A stretch of 6,114 nucleotides of DNA from an uncultured bacterium (GTDB lineage Bacteria; Desulfobacterota; Binatia; HRBIN30). The stretch lies in the NCBI GenBank assembly GCA_937975525.1, contig CALJUJ010000099.1, positions 1 to 6,114 on the forward strand, written 5' to 3'. Each line of letters starts with the position of its first letter. Within the stretch, counting starts at the first letter, position 1. The notes beneath the pieces are model-generated. The model did not search any database and had not been told where the DNA came from. It saw only the letters and a program-made list of their open reading frames with translations. Shown here one piece after another: positions 1-5,446 of this stretch. The position numbers and the translations under genes were made by a program.

Positions 1-33
1 CCCAGGGCAAATAGCCACCGATTGCTGCTGCGC

Positions 34-300
34 TCAGAAGAGCGGCCACCAGAACCACAAGCTCCACGCGAGCGCCGCGGCGATGATCAAGCCGCCGGCG
101 AGGCTCGATTCCCCGCGCCGTCCGCGGCGACGGCGCGGCAGCAACCGCGGCGGTTGCGCCGCGTCCTGCAAACGAAGGTTGACGATCTGCCATCGCTTGA
201 AGCCGGCGGCGCGAAGCCGTTCCTCCACCTCCTGGCGGGCGCTCCACGCGTCGTTTTCGTGAACGTCCAGTAGGCGGATCCGCACTTCGAAATTCGGCAT
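34..300 (-). CDS. Small tail-anchored membrane protein, unknown function
   Basis: I do not recognise this 88-residue protein. Residues 1-45 read as a compact strand-helix-strand unit: EVRIRLLDV, then a charged helix around residues 18-32, then WQIVNLRLQ. A Pro/Arg stretch follows, with a basic cluster (RRRRGRR, about 56-62), and the protein ends in one hydrophobic, Trp-rich segment (about 66-88) that runs to the last residue. The basic cluster before the helix predicts a cytoplasmic N-domain and a C-terminal membrane anchor. The start is supported by a G-rich Shine-Dalgarno-like tract (AAAGGGGGG on the minus strand, about 308-316) upstream of the ATG. The gene lies 36 nt downstream of the lipoprotein gene on the same strand and is probably in one transcript with it. 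Coding status is inferred from the ordered composition and the RBS. Function is unknown. Confidence 0.6.
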   Translation of the reverse strand: MPNFEVRIRLLDVHENDAWSARQEVEERLRAAGFKRWQIVNLRLQDAAQPPRLLPRRRRGRRGESSLAGGLIIAAALAWSLWFWWPLF

Positions 301-336
301 TCCCCAACCCCCCTTTCGTCCTCTCGCCCAGGCGCA

Positions 337-1254
337 TCAGCGCCCGGTGATGCGCACCACGATCTCGGTCGCCGGCCCCACGTTGCCGGCGGTGTCCCGC
401 AAGCGTGCCGTCACGACGGTCTCTCCGGCCGGGAAGGGAAACGCGTCGTTCACCAGGGTACAGAACTGCAACGTCGAGCCCGGGCTGGCGAAGAGGAAGT
501 TTCCGTTGTTGTCCTGGGTGCAGGCGAAGCCCGGCTCCGTATAGAGCCGGAAGCGGCACGCGAGGTCGTTCAGCGCGTCGCTCACCTCCTGCTCGAGCGC
601 GAACGACGGTGGGTCGACCGCTGGCACGCCTCCCGTCTCCGGAAACGCCTTGTCACAGACGTCGGCGCTGCCGTCGCCGAGGTCCCGACTCACCAACACC
701 TGGAGGTCGGGCCGTCCCGTCGGCAGGCCCGCCACCGAGCTCACCAGGTTGGTCGCGACCGGCAGGCCACTCGGCCCGGGGCGTCCTTCCACGAACAACA
801 GGAACCCCGATCCGAACTGGCGACCGAACAGCGGCCGGCCGAGCGCATCGCGGCCGGCCGGGACGTCGAACGTGCCATTCGTATCGGCGAGACCGAAGGC
901 GGAAACGAGCGGTCCGGTCAGCGGGGTCGCCGTCGGCGTCGACGTCGGCTCGGGCGTCGGTATCGTCGAAGGCGTCGACGTCGGCGGTGCCAGCGTGTTC
1001 GTCGGCGTCGCACTGGCTTGCGGCGCGACGGTCGCCGAGGGCGGAACCGTCGGGCTCGGCAGGGCCTGTGTCGGCGTCCTCGTCGGCACCGTCGTCGTGG
1101 TCGCCGTCGCCACGGGCGTTGCGGTCGCGGCGGCCGTCGGCACCGCCGTCGTCGGTGGCGGCGCCGTACCGCCCCCCCCGCCTCCGCCGCCACATCCACT
1201 GCTGACGAGCAACAGCGTCCCGAGCGCAACCCCTCGATGGATCCTCATTCCCAT
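337..1254 (-). CDS. Secreted lipoprotein with Thr/Pro-rich linker and Cys-containing C-terminal domain
   Basis: This 305-residue protein has a short basic N-terminus (MGMRIHR), a hydrophobic core (VALGTLLLV) and a lipobox-like SSGC ending at Cys21, so lipidation and export are likely, although Ser at -3 is not the usual Leu. Eight glycines follow the Cys, then about 80 residues of Thr/Pro/Ala/Ser (about 30-113) with repeated TPT-like units. Such a stretch is typically an extended, possibly glycosylated stalk. The C-terminal domain (about 114-305) has four Cys (200, 233, 245, 265) that could form two disulfides. It ends in a pattern (TARLRDTAGNVGPATEIVV) like the last strands of bacterial Ig-like domains. 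I do not recognise the domain as a named family. Met3 is an equally good start: AGGA sits 9 nt before it but only 3 nt before Met1. The gene reads away from the 1382 gene and toward the small membrane protein. Confidence 0.8.
   Translation of the reverse strand: MGMRIHRGVALGTLLLVSSGCGGGGGGGGTAPPPTTAVPTAAATATPVATATTTTVPTRTPTQALPSPTVPPSATVAPQASATPTNTLAPPTSTPSTIPTPEPTSTPTATPLTGPLVSAFGLADTNGTFDVPAGRDALGRPLFGRQFGSGFLLFVEGRPGPSGLPVATNLVSSVAGLPTGRPDLQVLVSRDLGDGSADVCDKAFPETGGVPAVDPPSFALEQEVSDALNDLACRFRLYTEPGFACTQDNNGNFLFASPGSTLQFCTLVNDAFPFPAGETVVTARLRDTAGNVGPATEIVVRITGR
1172..1179. repeat. C8 homopolymer inside lipoprotein gene
   Basis: Eight consecutive C residues on the plus strand read as eight G on the coding strand. 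They encode part of the polyglycine tract directly after the predicted lipidated Cys. The rest of the Gly run uses mixed GGC/GGA/GGT-type codons. Homopolymers of this length can slip, and a one-base change here would frameshift almost the whole mature protein. Confidence 0.85.
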
Positions 1255-1381
1255 ACGTCCTGCTCGGGTGAGGTAGCACAGAGTATCGCGACCCTTCCAC
1301 CGGCGACATGCGGACGGCGACGGAGCGCGCTGAAAAGGGGGCGCTCCCCTCGCAAGGCCACGGCTGGCGTTTCCGTGGGAA
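1255..1381. promoter_or_regulatory. Divergent intergenic region, presumed promoters for both flanking genes
   Basis: The genes at 337-1254 (minus) and 1382-1933 (plus) start outward from this 127-nt gap, so promoters for both should lie here. I find no convincing sigma-70 pair. A GATACT-like -10 on the minus strand near 1283-1288 lacks a recognisable -35 partner. A GC-rich inverted repeat, GGAGCGC (1322-1328) and GCGCTCC (1341-1347), could form a 7-bp stem with a 12-nt loop, and an overlapping AGGGG/CCCCT stem (1336-1350) competes with it. Either could be an operator or a leader structure. Confidence 0.3.
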
Positions 1382-1933
1382 ATGCTTCAGCAAGAAGCGA
1401 TGCTCGCCGTCGCCGCTCTCGCCCTCGCCGTCGTCGCCGCCGCGGTCATCTGGTACCTGGTCGCCCTGGTCGCCGGCGCCACGGGCTTCTCCCTGTTCCG
1501 CTTCGCGGGCACGTTGGGCTTCTCCCGCTGCGCCGCACAAGCCCAGCGGGCCGACCGCCTCATCGAGCGTGGCGACGTCGAGGGCGCGTTGGCCGCGATC
1601 CGCAGCGCGTTCTACCTGCGCTCGGTCCACGACCCCAAGCTCGCATCGACGATCGCCGACCACCACACCGGGCTTCTGAGCCGGATGTTGGCGCTCACCG
1701 CCGAGCAACGAAGCGAAGGTGTGCGCCTCATCGCCCTCGCCAAGGTCGACCGCTTGCTCGCCGAGCGCGCCGCGCTGCAGCGGCGACTCATTTCCGTCAG
1801 GCGCGGTGCCCCACGCAGCCACGTCGACGAGGTCGGCTCGCGCCTCGTCGACAATGCCGCGCAGCTCGGCGAAGCACTCGACCAGCTGGCGACCGAGATC
1901 CGCGGCAGTCAGCAACGCCCCACGCTCCACTGA
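1382..1933 (+). CDS. Unrecognised single-pass membrane protein with helical cytoplasmic tail
   Basis: This 183-residue protein has one long hydrophobic helix near the N-terminus (about 8-33, Ala/Val/Leu-rich with WYLVALVAG). It then reads as almost entirely alpha-helical. Residues about 52-80 (AQRADRLIERGDVEGALAA...) resemble a TPR-like helix pair, with the 'RGD.EGAL' turn typical of such repeats. Residues about 115-140 and 148-175 are amphipathic and charged (VDRLLAERAALQRRL; LVDNAAQLGEALDQLATEI) and could form coiled coils, suggesting oligomerisation or a partner-binding scaffold. No catalytic motif is visible. The RBS is weak: GTGGGA sits just before the first ATG, and Met7 (ATG at 1400) is a possible alternative start that leaves the membrane helix intact. 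It is separated by 180 nt from the next gene on the same strand, so co-transcription is uncertain. Confidence 0.7.
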   Translation: MLQQEAMLAVAALALAVVAAAVIWYLVALVAGATGFSLFRFAGTLGFSRCAAQAQRADRLIERGDVEGALAAIRSAFYLRSVHDPKLASTIADHHTGLLSRMLALTAEQRSEGVRLIALAKVDRLLAERAALQRRLISVRRGAPRSHVDEVGSRLVDNAAQLGEALDQLATEIRGSQQRPTLH

Positions 1934-2074
1934 CACCCGCTGCGGCGCGACCACCTGCAGGCTCGATCGTCGGCCACTTCCGCCTCGGGCCGCGCCCTTG
2001 CGCGAGCATCCAGAGCCGTGGCGGTCGGGGCGAGTTGCCAGGTTGCCCGCGCCGGTGCTAACCGTCGACGTTCG

Positions 2075-2092
2075 CGGCGCCGCCGGGCGCCG
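2075..2092. other. Strong GC hairpin just upstream of the DHS-like gene
   Basis: CGGCGCC (2075-2081), loop GCCG (2082-2085) and GGCGCCG (2086-2092) form a perfect 7-bp, all-GC stem with a tetraloop. It ends 11 nt before the Shine-Dalgarno of the gene at 2114. No T tract follows it on the plus strand, so it is a poor intrinsic terminator for the upstream gene. It may be a leader structure, or a chance product of the high GC. Confidence 0.4.
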
Positions 2093-2103
2093 ACACCCTG
2101 GAC

Positions 2104-2108
2104 GGAGG
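2104..2108 (+). promoter_or_regulatory. Shine-Dalgarno sequence fixing the GTG start of the DHS-like gene
   Basis: GGAGG lies 5 nt before the GTG at 2114. It settles the start against the ATG at 2018 in the same open frame. Translation between 2018 and 2113 would be an Arg-rich, family-unlike stretch (RRRSRRRRAP). Confidence 0.8.
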
Positions 2109-2113
2109 TGGAC

Positions 2114-3238
2114 GTGGCTGGAACGGCGCCCTTGACCAAGCACCCGCGCATCGATCCGAGAGCGATCGACGGCAGCATCAGCCTCACGGATCTGGTGGAT
2201 CAGACGTTCCTCGCCTACAACGCGGCGCGGCTGCGCGAGTGCTGCCACCTTTTCACGCACAAGATGCTCGCCGACGACGTGACCGTCGGATTGAGCCTCA
2301 CCGGCGCGCTGACGCCGGCGGGCGTCGGCATCGCCTCGGTCATCCCGCTCATCGAGAACGGCTTCGTCGACTGGATCGTCAGCACCGGCGCCAACCTCTA
2401 CCACGACCTGCACTGGGCGCTCGGCTTCGACATGCACCGCGGGTCGCCGTTCGCCGACGACATCGAGCTACGCAAGAGCGAGGTCATCCGGATCTACGAC
2501 ATCCTGTTCGACTACGACGTACTGCTGAAAACCGACGCCTTCTGCCAGGAAGTCCTGCGCGCACCCGAGTTCCAGCGTACGATGAGCACCTCGGAGTTCC
2601 ATTGGTTGTTCGGCGCCTATGCCGCCGCCCGCGAAGAGGCGCTCGGCACGGAACGTCGGTCGGTGCTCGCTGCGGCGCGTGAGTTCGGAGTTCCCGTGTA
2701 CACCTCGTCACCGGGGGACAGCTCGATCGGGCTCAACGTCGCCGCACTGGCACTCGACGGCAACAAGCTCGCCTTCGACGTGTCCGCCGACGTCAACGAG
2801 ACCGCCGGGATCGTGCTCGATGCCAAGCTGTCGGGGGGAAAGAGCGCGGTCGTCCTCATCGGCGGCGGATCGCCGAAGAACTTCGTTCTCCAGACCGAGC
2901 CCCAGATCCAGGAGGTTCTACAGATCGAGGAGAAGGGCCACGACTACTTCCTGCAGATCACCGATGCGCGCCCCGACACCGGCGGCCTCTCGGGCGCGAC
3001 GCCGGGCGAGGCCGTGAGCTGGGGGAAGGTCGACCCGGACCAGCTCGCCGACTCGACGGTCTGCTATCTCGATGCGACGATCGGCCTGCCGATTCTGACG
3101 GCGTACGCGATGGCCAAGCATGGACCTCGGGGGCATCGCCGCCTGTACGATCGCCGTGGCGAGCTCATCGAGCGACTGAAGCGCACGACGAAGCGGTTCT
3201 TTCGCGAAGGCGGGCTCAACGTGGAGGTCGAAGTCTGA
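2114..3238 (+). CDS. Deoxyhypusine synthase-like protein (bacterial DHS-like class)
   Basis: This 374-residue member of the deoxyhypusine synthase (DHS) fold family is about the usual length. DHS enzymes use NAD and spermidine to transfer an aminobutyl group; in eukaryotes and archaea the acceptor is a lysine of the translation factor eIF5A/aIF5A. Bacteria lack that acceptor, and their homologues are thought to act on small polyamines, possibly making homospermidine. Seen here: SLTGALTPAG (about 61-70), TGANLYHDLH (about 91-100), the NAD-side loop PGDSSIGLN (Asp202 aligning with human Asp238), GGGSPKNF (about 250-257) and GEAVSWGK with catalytic Lys305 (human Lys329), Trp303 and Glu299. By my alignment, human spermidine-site Asp243, His288 and Asp316 become Leu207, Asn256 and Leu292. 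This fits the bacterial DHS-like class rather than a true DHS. The start is GTG behind GGAGG. The stop overlaps the next ATG by one base, implying coupled translation. The family is certain; the substrate is not. Confidence 0.93.
   Translation: MAGTAPLTKHPRIDPRAIDGSISLTDLVDQTFLAYNAARLRECCHLFTHKMLADDVTVGLSLTGALTPAGVGIASVIPLIENGFVDWIVSTGANLYHDLHWALGFDMHRGSPFADDIELRKSEVIRIYDILFDYDVLLKTDAFCQEVLRAPEFQRTMSTSEFHWLFGAYAAAREEALGTERRSVLAAAREFGVPVYTSSPGDSSIGLNVAALALDGNKLAFDVSADVNETAGIVLDAKLSGGKSAVVLIGGGSPKNFVLQTEPQIQEVLQIEEKGHDYFLQITDARPDTGGLSGATPGEAVSWGKVDPDQLADSTVCYLDATIGLPILTAYAMAKHGPRGHRRLYDRRGELIERLKRTTKRFFREGGLNVEVEV
3223..3227 (+). promoter_or_regulatory. Shine-Dalgarno of the phosphatase gene, inside the end of the DHS-like gene
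   Basis: GGAGG within the last codons of the DHS-like gene lies 10 nt before the ATG at 3238. Together with the TGATG stop/start overlap it argues for translational coupling and fixes the start of the downstream gene. Confidence 0.65.
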
Positions 3239-4041
3239 TGGGCGCCAAGCTGGACGAGGAGCTCGCCGTCGCGGTGGAAGCGGCTCGATCCGCCGGCGGT
3301 GCGATTCGCAAGTGGTACGCGGGCGAGTTCACGGTCACCGACAAGGGCCGGGACAACCCGCTCACGGAGGCCGACACCGAGGCGAACCGCATCATCCATG
3401 ACGCGATCCACGACGCCTTTCCCGCCGACGGCTGGCTGTCCGAGGAGACGAAGGATTCGGAGGAGCGACTGCAGCGTGAGCGAACCTGGATCGTCGACCC
3501 GCTCGACGGCACGAAGGAGTTCATTCTGCACATTCCCGAGTTCTGCGTTTGCATCGGTTTGGTCGAGCGCGGCCGTCCGCTGCTCGGCGTCTCGTACAAC
3601 CCGGTGACCGACGAGCTCTGCACCGGCACCGCCGACCGCGGCGTTCACATCAACGACGTGCGTGCCGACGTGACGGACCTCGCCGATCTCGCCGCCGCCC
3701 GGGTGCTGGCGAGCCGCTCGGAGGTGAAGCGCGGCGAGTGGGTGGAATTCGAGAACGACTTCACCGTCGAGCTCACCGGCAGCGTCGCCTTCAAGTTCGC
3801 CCTCGTCGCCGCTGGCCGCGCCGACGCGACGTTCAGTCTCGTGCCCAAGAACGAATGGGACATCTGCGCGGGAACGGCGTTGGTGACCTTCGCCGGCGGT
3901 CGCGTCACCGACCGCTTTGGCCGGCCGATCGAGTTCAATCGGCCCGACCCCCTGCTCCCAGGAATCATCGCCAGCAACGCGCGCTTGTACGATCCGATCG
4001 TCGATCTACTGCGCTCCCGCGGAAAGCTCGACGCCGACTGA
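3238..4041 (+). CDS. Inositol monophosphatase-family phosphatase, CysQ-like 3'(2'),5'-bisphosphate nucleotidase
   Basis: This 267-residue enzyme of the Mg-dependent, Li-sensitive phosphatase superfamily is full length for the family. The motifs are all present: LTEADTEAN (42-50), LSEET (67-71) with a metal-binding Glu, WIVDPLDGTKEF (84-95) with metal-binding Asp87 and Asp90, and EWDICAG (206-212) with Asp208. DGTKEF, rather than the DGTTNF usual in inositol monophosphatases, together with the following EF.V.I.L pattern, points to the CysQ branch. That branch removes the 3'-phosphate of PAP, the by-product of sulfate assimilation and sulfotransfer. No signal peptide is visible, so it should be cytoplasmic. 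No sulfate-assimilation gene is in view. The ATG overlaps the TGA of the DHS-like gene, so the two are one transcriptional and probably translational unit. An inositol-phosphate or other small bisphosphate substrate remains possible. Confidence 0.9.
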   Translation: MGAKLDEELAVAVEAARSAGGAIRKWYAGEFTVTDKGRDNPLTEADTEANRIIHDAIHDAFPADGWLSEETKDSEERLQRERTWIVDPLDGTKEFILHIPEFCVCIGLVERGRPLLGVSYNPVTDELCTGTADRGVHINDVRADVTDLADLAAARVLASRSEVKRGEWVEFENDFTVELTGSVAFKFALVAAGRADATFSLVPKNEWDICAGTALVTFAGGRVTDRFGRPIEFNRPDPLLPGIIASNARLYDPIVDLLRSRGKLDAD

Positions 4042-4119
4042 GACCTTCCCGAGGTGATTGCAAGCGGAGCGTCGACCCACACGAGTCGCACGCGTACGGC
4101 GACGTCCGACAGCGACCCA

Positions 4120-4147
4120 ACGGAGAGCGGCCCCGGAGAATCTCCGT
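4120..4147. terminator. Inverted repeat between convergent genes, possible bidirectional terminator
   Basis: ACGGAGA (4120-4126) and TCTCCGT (4141-4147) are perfect inverted repeats with a 14-nt loop. An internal CGGAG (4134-4138) can alternatively pair with CTCCG (4142-4146). The repeat lies between the ends of the phosphatase (plus) and acyl-CoA dehydrogenase (minus) genes, where a shared terminator is expected. No T tract follows on either strand, so intrinsic termination is doubtful. Confidence 0.35.
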
Positions 4148-4161
4148 GAGCCGTGCGCCCG

Positions 4162-5319
4162 CTAGACCTGGCCGAGACGGGTTTCGACGTCTCCCTTGCG
4201 CAGGCGCTGGGCGATGACGATCTGCTGCACCTCGCTCGAGCCGTCGTAGATGCGGGCGACGCGGACGTCGCGCCAGATGCGATCGACCATGTACTCGTTG
4301 CGGATGTAGCTGTTGCCGCCGAACATCTGCATCGCTTCATCCGCGACGAACCAGGCGTTCTCGGCGGCGACGAGCTTCGCCGTCGACGATTCGCGAATCG
4401 CCGGCAGCCCCTGGTCGAGGAGCCAGGCGCTGCGGTAGACGAGCAGCCGCGCCGCATCGACCTTGGCGCTCATCTGCGCCAGGCGAAAGCTCATGGACTG
4501 GTGATCGGCGAGGGGCCGGCCAAAGGTCTTGCGCTCGCCGGTGTACTCAAGGGCTAGCTCGAGCGCCTTTTGCGCGGCGCCGACGCACCGTGCCGCCAAG
4601 GTCGTGCGGCCCTCCGCCAAGGTGCGCTTCGCGTAGTCGAAGCCCTTACCTTCCTCGCCGACGAGCGCGCTCGCCGGGATTCGGCTGTCCTCGAGAACGA
4701 TCTCCGAGATCTGCGAGCCGCGGTGGCCGGTGGTGTCGTAGACCTGCCCGATCGACAGGCCGGGTGACTCGCGGTCGACGATGAAGGCGGTGATGCCAGG
4801 GTCGGTGCGTGCGAACAGGAAGTACTGATGCGCCGCGGGCGCGTTGGTGATGAACATCTTGCGGCCATGGAGGACGTAGGCGTCGCCTTCGCGGCGGGCC
4901 CGCGTCTCGAGCGCGCCGGCGTCCGAGCCCGCCCCCGGTTCCGTCAGCGCGAACGACCCGAGCCACTCGCCCGTGGCCATCTTCGGCAGATAGGCACGCT
5001 TCTGCTCCTCCGAGCCGAACTTGATGATTCCGACGCAACCGATGCCGGTGTGCACCGAGATGTAGCTCGCCAGCCCCCAGGGACCGCGGCCGAGCATCTC
5101 GTGAACGAGCGCCTTCTGCAGCACCGACAAGCCGAGGCCTCCGTACTCGGTCGGCACGCTGAGACCGAACAGCCCGAGATCGCGGGCACCGTCGACCAAG
5201 GCGTCGGGCAGCTTGTCGTCGCGCTCGATCTGCTGCCAGCAAGCATTGGCTTGCTCCTCGACGAACTCGCGCACCGATTGCTGCAAGATGACGTCGTCCT
5301 GGTTGAGGCGGAAGTCCAT
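4162..5319 (-). CDS. Acyl-CoA dehydrogenase family protein
   Basis: This 385-residue flavoprotein, of the usual family length, should carry out FAD-dependent alpha,beta-oxidation of an acyl-CoA and pass electrons to ETF. In order: the N-terminal helical domain (LNQDDVILQQSVREFVEE, about 5-22); the FAD/substrate signature ALTEPGAGSD (about 124-133); MFITNA (155-160) at the flavin; the middle beta domain to about 225; and the C-terminal helical domain with GERKTFGRPL (261-270), MFGGNS (332-337) and IYDGSSEVQQ (357-366). The usual catalytic Glu of the YEG motif is Asp here (Asp359). Gly237 occupies the helix-G position where isovaleryl-CoA dehydrogenase carries its base, so Asp359 is the only candidate base seen. 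The start at 5319 is preferred to frame-open upstream codons because GGAG lies 7 nt before the ATG and the family N-terminus begins MDF. The substrate cannot be told. The Smr gene lies upstream on the same strand. Confidence 0.93.
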   Translation of the reverse strand: MDFRLNQDDVILQQSVREFVEEQANACWQQIERDDKLPDALVDGARDLGLFGLSVPTEYGGLGLSVLQKALVHEMLGRGPWGLASYISVHTGIGCVGIIKFGSEEQKRAYLPKMATGEWLGSFALTEPGAGSDAGALETRARREGDAYVLHGRKMFITNAPAAHQYFLFARTDPGITAFIVDRESPGLSIGQVYDTTGHRGSQISEIVLEDSRIPASALVGEEGKGFDYAKRTLAEGRTTLAARCVGAAQKALELALEYTGERKTFGRPLADHQSMSFRLAQMSAKVDAARLLVYRSAWLLDQGLPAIRESSTAKLVAAENAWFVADEAMQMFGGNSYIRNEYMVDRIWRDVRVARIYDGSSEVQQIVIAQRLRKGDVETRLGQV

Positions 5320-5422
5320 TCGTAGTCTCCGTAGAGGTTTGGGCCGGTGAGCATGGCACTTGGAACGAGGCAGTTTCGGGTTTCGTCCGCCGGGTTGCAA
5401 GCGGCGCCGGACGGCCACGGGT

Positions 5423-5443
5423 GGACCGCCGAGGTCGCGGTCC
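5423..5443 (-). terminator. Weak inverted repeat just after the Smr gene stop
   Basis: GGACCG (5423-5428) and CGGTCC (5438-5443) form a 6-bp stem with a 9-nt loop, 3 nt beyond the Smr stop on the minus strand. No T tract follows, so it is at best a weak terminator or an mRNA-end structure. If it does not stop transcription, the Smr and acyl-CoA dehydrogenase genes are one operon. Confidence 0.25.
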
Positions 5444-5446
5444 GCG

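Noticed and set aside
905..1165. Tandem-repeat-like GTCGGCGTCG pattern as a DNA repeat array
   Set aside because: The repetition is irregular and explained by Thr/Pro/Ala codons of the lipoprotein linker. There are no constant repeat units or spacers, so it is not a CRISPR or minisatellite array.
650..1276. 208-codon plus-strand frame with Gly/Val repeats opposite the lipoprotein linker
   Set aside because: The periodic GVGV pattern is simply the complement of the Thr/Pro-rich linker codons. The minus-strand reading has a signal peptide and lipobox, so it is the real gene.
1018..2061. 347-codon open frame on the plus strand
   Set aside because: It is extremely Arg/Pro-rich, lies antisense to the Thr/Pro linker and then overlaps the 1382 gene in another frame. 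It has no RBS and no family resemblance.
2018..2113. ATG at 2018 as the start of the DHS-like protein
   Set aside because: The extra 32 residues are Arg-rich and unlike the family, whereas GGAGG precedes the GTG at 2114 at proper spacing.
653..2437. 594-codon open frame on the minus strand
   Set aside because: It runs antisense to the membrane-protein and DHS-like genes and overlaps the lipoprotein gene in another frame. Its composition is Gly/Asp/Arg-rich low complexity with no recognisable domain. It is a high-GC shadow.
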